From Platycnemis pennipes (Eukaryota > Arthropoda > Insecta > Odonata > Platycnemididae), in contig OW121853.1 of NCBI GenBank assembly GCA_933228895.1, forward strand, positions 76,616,645 to 76,680,644: a stretch of DNA of 64,000 bases. The letters are read 5' to 3'. Both the position numbers and the translations under genes were made by a program. Below are positions 32,721-43,889 of the stretch, piece after piece. The notes below the pieces were generated by a model. That model did not search any database and was not told where the DNA came from. It saw only the letters and a program-made list of their open reading frames with translations. Within the stretch, counting starts at the first letter, position 1. Each line of letters begins with the position of its first letter.

Positions 32721-33115
32721 ATAATTAACTACTGTTAGGGACAGTGATATATTACACTGAAGGTGCATCAGAAAATCAAAATATGTATTTTAGTTTTTTT
32801 TTTGATTTGATCATAATATGAATAATTCATAGAAATGAATAACCCCATTGGAAACTTATATTGCTTTGCATTGTACTCTTATATTATTATTGATTAACCC
32901 TTAGGGACGTTGAGACTCGAGGTATATCATGTTTGCTATGTTCCGACTCCATGAGCGCCTTGAAAGCCATCTCAAATTATAATGCTGCGCACCCAATCAT
33001 AAGAGATATACAAGAATCTCTGAGAAGCCTTCAGAGCGGAGGCATCTCTATTAAGTTTGCGTGGGTCCCTAGCCACGTGGGAATAAGGGAGAGAGATAGT
33101 TAGAGTTAGATTAGG

Positions 33116-34138
33116 ATGACTCCCATTAGGTCAATTGTCAACCTCTTCCGTGACTCACCCGATAGCGAGCCCTTGCGGGCTCGAGTCGATGAGCTCGAGA
33201 AGACGGTGGATAGTCTTCGCTCTCTCGTGAAACGGCTGGTGACTACGTTGGAACGGTCGAGGGGGAGTGGGGGTCGGCCAAGGCCTTCCGCACGCGTTGG
33301 TGCGGGGGCGAGCCCTTACACTGGCGTGGGTTGGAGGGTTGAGGACGTTCCCCGCACACCCGAGCCTCTAGCGGAGCCTACCTCCGAATCCGGGGGAGAG
33401 TGGGAAGTGGTCCGTAGGAGGAGTCGTGGGGTCACACTACACAAACGGGGAAATGCAGAGGCAGAGGCTGAGCCTTTCCCCGTTAGTAATAGGTTCGATG
33501 GGCTGGCGGAGGTCGGCGCATCGAACGCTCCGCCTCAGGAGACTTCGCCGACTGGGAGTCGGGAGGGAAGGGAGGGAGTATTAGTGATAGGTAGCTCCAA
33601 TGTCCGCCGAGTAGCGGACTCGATGCGTGCCAGGGCCCGTCGGGAAGGAGGTGGTGAATCCCGAGGGAAAGGTGACGAAGAACGGGTACGTTCCTGGTGT
33701 ATACCAGGAGGTACGGTGCCCCAGGTGACGAAGGCGTTGAAAGCAACGGTCAGTGCCACTAACTGCTCCAAGCTGCACGTAGTCGCCCATGTCGGCACTA
33801 ACGACGCCGCGAAACGGGGGTCCGAGGATGTAATGGATTCCGTAAGGGATCTATGCACCGAGTTCCACCGTGTTCGTGGAGGTCTGGGTATCGATATGAG
33901 GCTGACTATATGTAGCTTGGTACCTAGGACGGATCGGGGGTCGATGGTTTGGAGCCGAGTTTTAGGCATAAACCGGAGACTCCGTGAAGTCTGTGGGAGC
34001 GAGGGAGCTGAGTTTTTGGACCTCGGGCCGGAGCTGGAAACGTGTCGGGTGCCCCTGAATCGCTCGGGTGTCCACTACACGGACGAGGCATCGTCTAAGG
34101 TAGCGAGTAGGATACTGGAGCATACACGTAGGGTTTAG
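33116..34138 (+). CDS. F1 ORF1: coiled-coil esterase-type protein
   Basis: 340 residues, retrotransposon-encoded. Residues 17-48 look coiled-coil (SEPLRARVDELEKTVDSLRS). Residues 95-130 include NRFDGLAE. An SGNH-hydrolase-like domain follows: block I VLVIGSSNVRR (nucleophile candidate S161), block III HVGTND (225-230), block V SGVHYTDE (H320). The usual Asp of D-x-x-H is Ser317. CR1-clade ORF1 proteins often carry this esterase fold, which is thought to aid chromatin or membrane association and RNA binding. ATG 33116 is the first in frame. The stop at 34136 precedes ORF2 by 46 bases. Confidence 0.85.
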   Translation: MTPIRSIVNLFRDSPDSEPLRARVDELEKTVDSLRSLVKRLVTTLERSRGSGGRPRPSARVGAGASPYTGVGWRVEDVPRTPEPLAEPTSESGGEWEVVRRRSRGVTLHKRGNAEAEAEPFPVSNRFDGLAEVGASNAPPQETSPTGSREGREGVLVIGSSNVRRVADSMRARARREGGGESRGKGDEERVRSWCIPGGTVPQVTKALKATVSATNCSKLHVVAHVGTNDAAKRGSEDVMDSVRDLCTEFHRVRGGLGIDMRLTICSLVPRTDRGSMVWSRVLGINRRLREVCGSEGAEFLDLGPELETCRVPLNRSGVHYTDEASSKVASRILEHTRRV

Positions 34139-34184
34139 CTCAGGTGGTAGCCCAGAGTGCAGGTCAATCCGCGGGGGAAAAATC

Positions 34185-37100
34185 GTGCAAGAATTTGACA
34201 GAACATGCAGAGTAGTTTTAGAAGGTCAGAGAAAAACACATGGAGAGAACGAACATGATAATTCATCAAAGGTAAGAGGTAGACCAAATAGTTTGTCCGT
34301 CAAAAAATTATCGAGGAAAATTTTAGTTGGAAAGGAGCACCAAGAGAGAAACAGATTGGAAGAAAAAATTTCAGTGATAGTAGTGAATTGTCGTAGTATA
34401 AGAAATAAAGTAGCAGAATTTCACCACCTCATTAAGAGTACTAATGCAGATATAATCGTAGGTACAGAAAGCTGGCTTTCGAAGGACATATCAGATCACG
34501 AAGTATTTCCGAAGTGTTTTACAGTATACAGAAAGGATAGAGTAAGCAGAAACGGAGGAGGAGTTTTCATAGCTGTGAAGGACCCGTATGTCAGTAGAAG
34601 AGAACTTATTTCAGAGCGAAATGTAGAAAGTATTTGGTGTTCCGTTAAAAGTAAAAGTAGTAACGCAAAAAAGATATATGTAGGTGCATATTACAGGCCA
34701 CCGGACACAGACGTCAATTCTATAATAGAGCTAGAGTCAGAGATACGCACATTACTTTCTGGGAAGAATGATAGAGGAATAATAGTAGGCGGAGATTTCA
34801 ATCTCCCCTCGATAGACTGGAATACGTGTAGTTTCATTGCAGGAGGTAAGGATAAGGAACATTGCGAATCACTGTTGAACACCTTTACGACACATTCTCT
34901 ACAACAGCTAGTAACAGAGCCGACCAGGGGTAACAACATTCTAGACTTATTAGCAACAAATATACCCGAGAGAGTTCTAAATACAGTTACAGACACAGGA
35001 ATTAGTGACCATAAAATAGTGCATGCGAAATTTATTGTAGGCGTTGAAAGACATTATAAACCAAGGAGGAGGGTGTACTTATTTGGCAAGGCAAATTACG
35101 ACGGTATGAAAGAGGAATTAAGGGAAGCGTTTAATGTATTCAGCGAACAAAGCAAAGGATTAAATACAGAGGATTCGTGGAGAGAATTTCTTGAGGTCAC
35201 CCGTAACGCAGTTCATAAATACATACCAAGTAAATATATTAGTGATAATACAGAGCCAAGGTGGTATAACGCGGAGGTTAGGAAATCACTAAAGCGACAA
35301 AGGGTATGCCACGCTAAGATGAAAAATGCCAGACGGGGTCTATCGGTAGAGGAAAAAAATGAGCTAGTTCAAAACTATAAAAAATCGAGAGCATTAGCAA
35401 GGAAATCATGTCGGCAAGCGTTATCACATTTCAAGAGCAAGATGTTAGGAGAATATTTAGATAGCAATCCTAAAGCGTTTTGGTCATATGTGAGAGAGCT
35501 TCAGGGAAATAAGTCCACAGTGCACACACTTAAAAATGATAAAGGAATCAGAGTCACCAGCAGTGTAGAAAAAGCCAACACTTTAAACACCTTCTTCCAA
35601 AGTGTATTCAACTCATCGTCACAAAACGCAGTGGAACCACCGCCGAACACTTTCAGTGAGCAAATGCCCGAAATAAAAATTTCATGTCGCGGAATAGAGC
35701 AGCAGTTAAAAAGCATAAGTAAAAACAAAGCACCAGGTCCCGATCAAATTCCTTCCAGAGTTTATAAAACATTAGCTTCTGAAATAGCCCCCTATCTAGA
35801 AATAATATTCAATAAAACACTAAAGAACCACACAGTACCCAAGGATTGGAAAGTAGCTAACATTACACCTATATTTAAAAGCGGTGATAGGGAAGAACCT
35901 AGTAACTACAGACCCATTTCACTCACGTCAATCTCTTGTAAGATATTTGAGCACATAGTAGTCAGTTCGATCATGGGGCATTTGGATAGTCAGGGATTAC
36001 TCATAAACAGCCAGCATGGGTTCCGGAAAGGTAGATCTTGCGAGACACAATTAGCTTTATTCGTACACGATATTTTAGTCCACGGCGAAAGCAGTACTGA
36101 AGTTGATGCGATATTTTTAGATTTTAAAAAGGCTTTCGATAAAGTTCCTCATGACAAATTAATCTTGAAGTTAGAGAGTTTTGGTATAAATAAAGACGTT
36201 GTATGTTGGGTAAAAGAATTCTTAAGTGGGCGAGAGCAGAGGGTTGTCATAGATGGTATCATGTCGGACACAATCGAAGTCACATCGGGAGTTCCCCAGG
36301 GTAGCGTAGTAGGTCCGCTTCTATTTCTTTTATACATAAACGATTTGGGTACCGTAGTTAGTAGTAACCTTAGACTTTTTGCAGACGATGCGGTGGTGTA
36401 CAGGGGTATATCAAACGAAGAGGACATGAAATCACTTAGCAAGGATTTAGATGCAATTGAAGAGTGGTGCGACAAATGGCAGTTAGAACTCAACCTTAAA
36501 AAGTGTGTAGCTATCAATTTTTGGAGGAGGAATAATTCGATAGAGCGATCCTATAGAATTAATAACACGAAGATCGAAAACGTTGAAACCGTAAGATATT
36601 TAGGTGTAACAATCACTAAAGATTTATCGTGGGGAAGACACATAAGGGAAATATGCGGCCGAGCGAAGAGAAAGCTAGGATTTATAAAAAGAGTACTTGG
36701 GAAATGTGATGAGAAGACAAAAGAGCGATGCTACTTTTCACTAGTTAGGCCCCACCTTGAGTATGCAGCCAGTGTATGGGATCCTAATGAATTAGGTTTG
36801 ATGAGAGAACTAGACAGTGTGCAGCGTAGAGCAGCTAGGTTCGTCAAAAGGTGTTACGATAGGTTGAGTAGTGTATCAGAATTAATACAAGAATTAGGGT
36901 GGGAATCATTATCAGAGCGTAGATTAAAGTTCAGATTTAATCTATTGCAGAAATTTCAATCGGATAGCTTTACTGAAGATGTTAGGCACATATTGAAAAC
37001 ACCAGCGTATTATGCTAGATTCGACCAGATAAATAAGATTAGAGAGATAGATTGTCGTACAGATAGATTCAAAATGGCATTTTTCCCCCGTACTATAAGA

Positions 37101-37220
37101 GAACAGAATAGGCAGCATAGGAAAGGGATAGGTAGGGGAAATATTTTAGAGTATTCTGTAGTGCATGATGCATGTATTAACCCCTCAAATACTATAGATA
37201 CTAACAATCTAGTTGCATGA
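34185..37220 (+). CDS. F1 ORF2: endonuclease / reverse transcriptase
   Basis: 1,011 residues from a GTG. No ATG precedes the endonuclease in this frame, and the open frame starts at 34104 inside ORF1. Domains: AP endonuclease about 60-285 (VVNCRS N68, GTES E95, GGDFN D204/N206, SDHK D275/H276); linker 290-480; reverse transcriptase about 500-800 (KAPGPDQIP, NYRPISLTS, DFKKAFD D646, SGVPQGSVVGPLLF, FADD 732-735); C-terminal region ending LEYAASVWDP, VQRRAARFVKR, DCRTDRFKMAFFPRTI. All catalytic residues are present. It would nick the target and prime reverse transcription from element RNA. How translation starts is unclear: re-initiation after ORF1, +1 frameshifting or a non-AUG start. Confidence 0.9.
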   Translation: MQEFDRTCRVVLEGQRKTHGENEHDNSSKVRGRPNSLSVKKLSRKILVGKEHQERNRLEEKISVIVVNCRSIRNKVAEFHHLIKSTNADIIVGTESWLSKDISDHEVFPKCFTVYRKDRVSRNGGGVFIAVKDPYVSRRELISERNVESIWCSVKSKSSNAKKIYVGAYYRPPDTDVNSIIELESEIRTLLSGKNDRGIIVGGDFNLPSIDWNTCSFIAGGKDKEHCESLLNTFTTHSLQQLVTEPTRGNNILDLLATNIPERVLNTVTDTGISDHKIVHAKFIVGVERHYKPRRRVYLFGKANYDGMKEELREAFNVFSEQSKGLNTEDSWREFLEVTRNAVHKYIPSKYISDNTEPRWYNAEVRKSLKRQRVCHAKMKNARRGLSVEEKNELVQNYKKSRALARKSCRQALSHFKSKMLGEYLDSNPKAFWSYVRELQGNKSTVHTLKNDKGIRVTSSVEKANTLNTFFQSVFNSSSQNAVEPPPNTFSEQMPEIKISCRGIEQQLKSISKNKAPGPDQIPSRVYKTLASEIAPYLEIIFNKTLKNHTVPKDWKVANITPIFKSGDREEPSNYRPISLTSISCKIFEHIVVSSIMGHLDSQGLLINSQHGFRKGRSCETQLALFVHDILVHGESSTEVDAIFLDFKKAFDKVPHDKLILKLESFGINKDVVCWVKEFLSGREQRVVIDGIMSDTIEVTSGVPQGSVVGPLLFLLYINDLGTVVSSNLRLFADDAVVYRGISNEEDMKSLSKDLDAIEEWCDKWQLELNLKKCVAINFWRRNNSIERSYRINNTKIENVETVRYLGVTITKDLSWGRHIREICGRAKRKLGFIKRVLGKCDEKTKERCYFSLVRPHLEYAASVWDPNELGLMRELDSVQRRAARFVKRCYDRLSSVSELIQELGWESLSERRLKFRFNLLQKFQSDSFTEDVRHILKTPAYYARFDQINKIREIDCRTDRFKMAFFPRTIREQNRQHRKGIGRGNILEYSVVHDACINPSNTIDTNNLVA

Positions 37221-38211
37221 GACCCTTTAGTTGCTTGCTTGCATGCTAGTAGTGAATGCTTGGTGACCTTCACCCCCTGCCACACACCCTCGCGGTGGCT
37301 TGCAGGGTATCGTGTAGATGTAGATGTAGATAGATGAATCCCGGGAAATGAGGCAGCCGATGATGCTGCGAAAAAGGCCCTCGGTAACCCTAGAGTTGAC
37401 CTAGACGCAGTAACCGTAGAAGATCTCCAGAACACACTCAGACGCAGAATCCTGAATGAATGGGATACGGAATGGAAATCGGTGACTAATAATAAACTGC
37501 GCGAGATAAAAAGTTCCACCAAAGCCTGGTTGTCCCCCGTCAGGGATAGTAGAAGGGAGGAGGTGGTCATCACCCGTATGAGGATAGGGCACAGTCATCT
37601 GACCCACTCCTTTCTCTTCACTGAAGAGAAAATCCCACCCCGGTGTGATGACTGTGACTGTCCCCTCGGAATTCGGCATATCCTGACGGAGTGTGGCAGA
37701 CACCGGGACATGCGTAGCCGACTGGGCATTGGAGGTGACCTAGGGTCCACTCTGGGTGACGACCCCAATGCTATTGGCCGCGTAATTTTATTTCTAAAGG
37801 AAACGGCGCTTTTTAATAAAATATAAGCAACAGTTTAGGAAATGTAAATGGTTTTAACCTGAACCCTATAATAGATAAGCAATATATCTAGCTACCTGAC
37901 AACCTGCCTTATCCGAATATAGAAAGTATATACATAACTCTGAAGAGTAGAGGTGCAAAATGACCATGCCGTCGACGCACCCTACAAACTAATACTACCT
38001 ACCTATTAATATTGATTAATATGAACCGTATTAACTAACAGTTTAGTGCCCTATATAGCTAACATTTCACGCGTCTAATGACAGCACACTTAATGTTTTC
38101 CTCAAGGTGGTAGTGTTGCGACTCTTAGATTCCTATAAGTAGTACTTAAATGGCGAAGTGTTCTTTTTGCATATCTGCATGGTAATAATTGTTCTCTCTG
38201 ATTGATAATGC

Positions 38212-38282
38212 ATGGTTGTTGATGGTTCACCCCTGCCACACACCCTTGCGCTGGCTCGCAGGGTATTATGTGGATGTAGATG
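38212..38282 (+). mobile_element. Solo LINE 3' tail
   Basis: ttcacccctgccacacaccc, hairpin, ggtattatgtggatgtagatg. No coding part. It resembles the F4 tail at 46840-47012. Confidence 0.65.
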
Positions 38283-38344
38283 ATTGGCATAATACCCCAA
38301 CCATGGCGTTTAAAATGAACAACACTTCATGGCATAGTTTTATA

Positions 38345-38965
38345 AAGTAGTCGAAATGAACGAAAGTTAGCTCGGTATGTTAGCAGAATTGGGATGGGAA
38401 TCGCTGTCACAACTTAGGCTGAGTTATAGACTTAATCTCCTGGGAAAATTTAAGGAGGGACATTTCATTAATGACGTAAATCATGTATATTGCTGGCTCC
38501 GACTTATTTCGGTTGGCTCGATAATTCTAATAAAATTAAGGAGATAGATTGCAGGACGGACAGGTTTAAAATGTCATTTTTCGCTCGTACGATTCGAGAT
38601 CAGAACGTTAGACATCGCGTAAATCGGTTATAATTATAGAGGTAATATTCAGAGTAGGTTGATAGTATTTTTTATTTCCTACACGTTCAAATCAATGTGT
38701 GACTCGCATGAATTGCTTTTTTTTTGCATGCATGAGTACCTATTAAATTGGTGTCGGATTTCAAGTCATGCATGGTATTCGTGGGTGTGTCCTGCATGAT
38801 TGGGATTTGGTAGTTTTTTTTTCTTTTTCCCCTTATTATTTTTAAAGGTGTGGTGCTTGTTTTGTGTTGTTCATTTCTGTTTGTTGTGTCATTGTTCCAG
38901 GTGTGGATGCACCCCCTGCCACACACCCTCGAGGTATCTTGCAGGGTATGTCGTAGATATAGATG
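38345..38965 (+). mobile_element. F4 CR1-like LINE, 3' copy
   Basis: A decayed RT C-terminus reads LAELGWESLSQLRLSYRLNLLGKF, then REIDCRTDRFKMSFFARTIRDQN with frameshifts. A 3' UTR and hairpin tail (ctcgaggtatcttgcagggt...gtagatatagatg) end near 38965. The 3' UTR differs from F1 and F2, so it is a separate lineage. Confidence 0.7.
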
Positions 38966-39779
38966 TTTAGATATAGATAACTATCGAATTGTAAATGGTA
39001 GTATATGAAGTGCATGATCTCACACACACACACTGATTCATTCGCATAGTGAATGGTCTCAATGATCCAAAAAATGTTTAATTTTTTTCATTTGAATAAT
39101 GTGCGGGAATGTTTCCCGTATGCCTTCTCAAAAAGTTAGTTCAAAAACTACAATGGTTATATGCCTCTGAATTCAGATGTCGAAGCTGCCTCACAGAGAA
39201 ACAGGGTTAGTGTAAAATATGCATAACCTATTCCTTGTCCTAAAACCATCGACGTATTAGGCATGGGTGACCTCATATGGGAGTGGGGCTGTGGAGCTTT
39301 GTAGAACAATGTTAGGGCTCTTAATACGTTCCTTTGCCCTCCCAGCCGTGGGATTGATAATTAATAGGAATGGACATCATTTGCGAAATTTTCGAGTTTT
39401 AAATACCCCGCCTAAACTGGTCACAGCTCAAATTTCTGCCGCTAGATGCCCGTGTATATATCTGTACTAGGCTTCCTAATGGCCTCTTCGTGAGATGTGT
39501 TTATTACTGCTTGTTTCTTTTGTTTTGCGTACTTCTTAGTCTTTCATTTCCGAAAAGGCTGTTGTGAAGGAGGAAAATTTTTGCATTTGTGTTTTCAAGC
39601 TCCAGCGAACCTCAGTTTAAGGACACCGTACGTTAAAGGGGGATATTTGGTGAGTACCTAAACTCTTTAGCCCAGCTAGAATATTTGAGTAATTAAAGCA
39701 TTACCAAAGACGGCTCTGTGTTTTCGAAGTACGTCAATCTTTCGGGTCTATCGTCATCATGTACTAGTATTGGGTTAAT
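38966..39779. other. Unassigned 0.8 kb
   Basis: Nothing protein-like or repeat-like is recognised. A short CA repeat lies at 39021-39033. Confidence 0.5.
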
Positions 39780-40447
39780 GTGACGATCATTGCGAGAAAT
39801 CAGCTACTTTTCCTTTGTTAGACCTCAATTGGAATATGCTGCCTGTGTATGGGATCCCTACGAAATCTGCCTAAATAATGAACTTGAACGTGTGCAGCGA
39901 AGATTGGCAAGATTTGTAAAGGGACGGTATGATAACCATATTAACGTAACTAGCTTATTGAATGAATTAAAATAGGAATCATTGTCATATCGCAGTTTGA
40001 AATATAGGCTTAATCACTTAAATAAATGCCAAGATAATATTTTCACAGATGACGTTAGAAATATTTTGCGAACCCCAACTTGCTACGGTAGACTGGACCA
40101 TTATCACAAAATGAGAGAAATTGATTGCCGAACTGACATATTAAAAATGTTCTCTCTTCCTCGTACAATTAGGGATATGAATAGCCGTAAATATGTCGAA
40201 TACGAGTGAATAAATGTATAGCATAGGTAGTTGCAATTTGGCATAAAGACTTGAAGGTAACCCAACTAACAGCACGTTTTTGCATGCTTACTTAGCTATT
40301 TTTATCTTTTTAAATAGTAAAGTTTAGACTAATATATTAATATGAATCCTAATTTATGTATTATTTGTAGTGCATGTTTGGCGAGAATTCACCCCCTGCA
40401 ATACACCTTTATGGTGACTTGCAGGGTATTATGTAGATGTAGATGAT
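39780..40447 (+). mobile_element. F2 LINE, 3' copy
   Basis: Starts with REISYFSFVRPQLEYAACVWD and ends with RDMNSRKYVEYE (39790-40209, one stop in the middle), then F2 3' UTR and tail gtagatgtagatgatgtaga near 40447. Confidence 0.85.
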
Positions 40448-40852
40448 GTAGATGTACTACTCCAGAGCGATGGCGAAAGTCTTTGAAGTAATCCATGAGG
40501 ACCGAAGGCAGACAATCTATGACTTTTGTAATAGTAATAGGGTTTGATCGTCACACGGTACATGTGCTCGCATTCTAGTAGATGTTTGTACATGCGACGA
40601 ATACCGGCGAAGTTTGTTAAAAAGATATCAATGTCATTCTTGTTTATAAATATTAAAAGCTCTTGTAATAAGATATTAATAATAGTTTCAGAGGTAACTT
40701 GGTTAAATAAAAAAAAAAACCTTGAGGTATATTGCCCACAGATATCACCACAAACCTAGGTTTCGACGGGTCACCATCATTATCAAGGTACATTAAAAAG
40801 TTCCACTAAGTAAAGGCTGAAATAATCCGTTTAGTTGGTGAAATTCTTTTAT
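40448..40852. other. Unassigned 0.4 kb
   Basis: AT-rich sequence with no frame or repeat that I can identify. Confidence 0.4.
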
Positions 40853-41043
40853 GACAAATAACAGCAAAATAAAACTTTGTAATTCCACACATAAAGAGAT
40901 GTTTTATGTGTGGTTTCACACAGAGAGGTTTCACTGTGGTACAGCACCATCAGGCCTGATGATGCTTCAGCGCAGTGAAACCAGAGTCGCATTAAAGCCT
41001 CTTTTTATGCGTGGACGAATAAAATTTTGCTTTGTTGTTATTC
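40853..41043. repeat. Large palindrome with no spacer
   Basis: The sequence folds back on itself about the point 40954/40955. The inner arms (ggtttcactg...ccatcagg and cctgatga...cagtgaaacc) are 28 bases each. Outer arms contain cacacataaagag against ctctttttatgcgtgg. There is also an inner hairpin (ccacacataaa/ttttatgtgtgg). The cctgatgatg...gtgaaacc text recalls Penelope-like termini. Not a gene. Confidence 0.6.
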
Positions 41044-41312
41044 ATCACTCCTCTAACTTGTCTATCTTTAGTAGTGTTCCTACTTTCCACATTCATCATC
41101 ATTCATTAAGTTCGCGATGATTTTGCAGTAAGATGAACTGGACCATCTCATAAACACACTGCCGAAATTTGGCTTCCGAATTACCCAATTAATATATTTA
41201 GAACCTATCGCCAAATTCTCCATGGTTATACTCCGTGATTATTTGGTAAATTTATTGTGGTTTCCTGTTGCCCCATCGCGGAAACAGTGGAAGTATTATT
41301 TAATGGATCCCT

Positions 41313-41627
41313 ATTGGTTTCTGTTTGAAACAATCAGGATTATCTCGACTAGGTAGCCAAGGAGTCACGTGGTATAAACAAGAATGGTTGGCGAATTTGG
41401 TGTGTGAAAACAGCTGATTACAACCGCATTCATTGTTTTCACTTGTGTTTGTATCTCATCTGGATGCTCTATAGGCGAGACAGATGAGAAAAACCCAAGT
41501 GAAAACAATTAATGAGGTTGTAATCAGCAGTTTTAACACACCAAAATTTCAAACCCTTCATGTTTATACTGATTGAATCCTTCGTTACCTATTCGAAATA
41601 ATCCCGACGGTTTCAAACACGCCAACC
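41313..41627. mobile_element. Foldback MITE (GTTTGAAAC ends), copy 1
   Basis: Left end tgtttgaaacaatcaggatt...aaggagtcacgtggtataaa, right end ...cgacggtttcaaacac. The whole 315 bases folds into a long hairpin (inner arms gtgtgtgaaaacagctgatt against aatcagcagttttaacacac). Related copies lie at 57950, 60741, 61053 and a partial one at 62690. Confidence 0.7.
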
Positions 41628-41852
41628 CAAGAGACCGAATTTGAATATTGAAGCCCAGAAGTAGTTTTTATCAGTGGTCTTCCGACTTGAGCGCTGTACG
41701 GAGGGCCATGTACGTACAGCAACAATAATAATCTTCTTTTATTTGGGGCGAGATTGACACTAAATAACCCTTCTTCCATCTAACTCCTTCAGTACTTTTC
41801 CGGTTGATAGAACTTTAAACCGCAGTCCTCTTGGAATATTTTATAAACAGAC

Positions 41853-42397
41853 GACTACATCTACATAATACCCTACGAGCCACCAGAGAGGTGTGTGGCA
41901 GGGGGTGAGTTCTCACCAAACATGCACTACGTACCATTCATAAAAAAGAATTAGAAATAATATACTAGTCTAAACGTCACTGTTAAAAAAATATAAAAAT
42001 AGAAAAGCAAGCATGCAAAAACGTGCTGTTAGTTGGGTTAGCTTCAAATCCGTATACCAACATGCAACTGCGTATGCTATCCATTGTTACACTCGTATTG
42101 AACATATTTACGGCTATTCATATCCCTAATTGTACGGGGAAAAAATGACATTTTGAATCTGTCAGTTCGGCAATCAATTTCTCTAATTTTGTGATTGTGG
42201 TCCAGTCTACTGTAGCAAGTTGGGGTTCGCAAAATATTTTTAACGTCATCAGTGAAAATATTATCTTGCCATTTATTTAAGAGATTAAGTCTAAAATAAA
42301 ACCTGCTATCTGACGATGATTCCCATGTTAATTTATTTAATTGTCTGGTTACGCTAATATGGTTATTGTATCGTCCCTTTACAAATCCTGCCGAGCC
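41853..42397 (-). mobile_element. F2 LINE fragment
   Basis: Tail (gactacatctacataatacc) at 41853, F2 3' UTR, then RT C-terminus: RDMNSRKYVQYECNNG read from 42077 upward, and GSAGFVKGRYNNHISVTRQL near 42350-42390. 5' truncated near 42397. Confidence 0.85.
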
Positions 42398-43384
42398 TTG
42401 ACTAATGCCGACGCCGGCATTAGTAAAGACCACCATTTTTCTCTGTTCCCCACATTCTTGGGGGGCCCCAAAAAAACTGTCCGAGCGACCAATTGTCATA
42501 TATACCTAATAAAGGCCCCCCATATCTCAAATAGTTTAGGGCCTTATCAAGTCTAAATTCGGCCCTGGGGCGCACCGTAGAGAAATGAATTCGGAAAGAA
42601 GTAAACAGCAGATTATCCGTTTTTTTCCGATTATACGTGAACATTTTTACCGGTCATTAGCAAGGAAAATCGGGAGTTCACTGTGCTGCTAATATCGCCA
42701 TGTCACGATGCCATGTGACCAGTAGGAAAGTCGACAAATCTGAAAGAGAGGGAGGGAGGAATATAGGTATAAAATGACTCACTCCGACTTGAAAATAAGT
42801 CTGGCCCTCTTTTTTTTTTAGGAAAACAGATAGCTACGGATCCGAAAGCTACCAAATAAATCATAACCGTAAACGATAGTCGGGTCGCAATCGCCGAAGC
42901 GTAGAGTTTCGATGTCCAGTTCATTATATTCTTCTCGTGGTAGAAGCAGCCTTTTTGTCGTTTCCTTTACCAACACACAAACAACAGCCGGAACAAGTTA
43001 CAACCATACTAATTATTGGGCAATAATTAAGACAAGGAGCGCAACTATAACTTCGCCTTTGATTAAGAGGGACTCTCGTATTTGGAGAAACAGGAATAGA
43101 TTTATGGCCTCCTCGGACTTTCTCGGTTACGTCATAAGTGCGTGGTGTGGCTAGAGAATTTGTCCATTGAGAGATATATGGTAACATGAATTGGTATCCT
43201 CATGTGGAGTTACTTTGAGTCAAATAATATGCTTGCCTCGTATTATCGATGTTGCCCATAAACCTAGAGATTGGTTGGAACCAGTTCTTAAAATTATTCT
43301 TTTATCGTCCGACCACTTCACGTCAACATCTCCCGGCCTGGTTGAAATTAAAACTTAGTATATTCAAACAAACGCTTAAAATAT
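42398..43384. other. Unassigned 1 kb
   Basis: A short palindrome ctaatgccgacgccggcatt occurs at 42401-42422; its half is also a T1 SINE motif. No coding frame or familiar transposon. Confidence 0.4.
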
Positions 43385-43796
43385 CAATAAAATGATGTTA
43401 AAAATATTTTGCGGACCCCAACTTACTATGGTAGACTGAACCATAATCAGAAAATTAGAGAAATAGATTGCCGAACTGACAGATTCAAAATGTCCTTTTT
43501 TCCTCGTACTATTAGGGATATGAATAACGGTAAATATATCCAGTACGAGTGTAGCAATGGATAACATTGGTAGCTGCATGTTGGTATAAGGACTTATAGC
43601 TAACCCAACTAACGGCATGTTTTTGCATGTATGTTTTGCTATTTTTATCTTTTTTTAAATAGCGTAGATTTGAACAGTACCTATACAAGTACTAATCCCT
43701 TTTTTATGCATGATATGTAGTGCATGTTTGGTGAGAGTTCACCCCCTGCCACACACCTTTATGGTGGCTTGCAGGGTATTATGTAGATGTAGATGT
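43385..43796 (+). mobile_element. F2 LINE, 3' copy
   Basis: Short RT C-terminus (REIDCRTDRFKMSFFPRTIRD near 43455-43520), then the F2 3' UTR and gtagatgtagatgt at 43796. 5' truncated near 43385. Confidence 0.85.
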
Positions 43797-43889
43797 AAAA
43801 ATTGTATTCCTTTCTAGACAAAAATAATTTAATTTTATGCGCGCTCTGGATGCATAGCTAAAGCATATCTCTTAGTGAATAGTAGATGT

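Larger units (their letters stand above)
33085..37335 (+). mobile_element. Full-length F1 CR1-like LINE
   Basis: About 4.25 kb. It has a 31-base 5' UTR, ORF1 (33116-34138), ORF2 (34185-37220), a 115-base 3' UTR with the conserved hairpin and a GTAGATGTAGATGTAGA tail. GAAT flanks both ends (33081-33084 and 37336-37339), a 4-base target duplication. Both reading frames are intact, so this is the youngest and most complete element in the window. Confidence 0.9.
32917..38005 (+). mobile_element. I/Jockey-type LINE RNase H end, split by F1
   Basis: Two segments make one element. 32917-33084 encodes part of RNase H (SDSMSALKAISNYN, then FAWVPSHVGI). 37336-37826 continues with PGNEAADDAAKKALGN, a C-terminal zinc-finger-like part (CDDCDCPLGIRHILTECGRH) and KETALFNKI, then a stop. 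The 3' UTR runs to about 38005. Everything between is the F1 insertion. The join restores the SHVGIPGNEAAD motif. The 5' part (endonuclease, RT) is missing. Confidence 0.85.

Noticed and set aside
33483..33969. Minus-strand open frames within LINE ORF1
   Set aside because: Shadows of the GC-rich ORF1; no independent signal.
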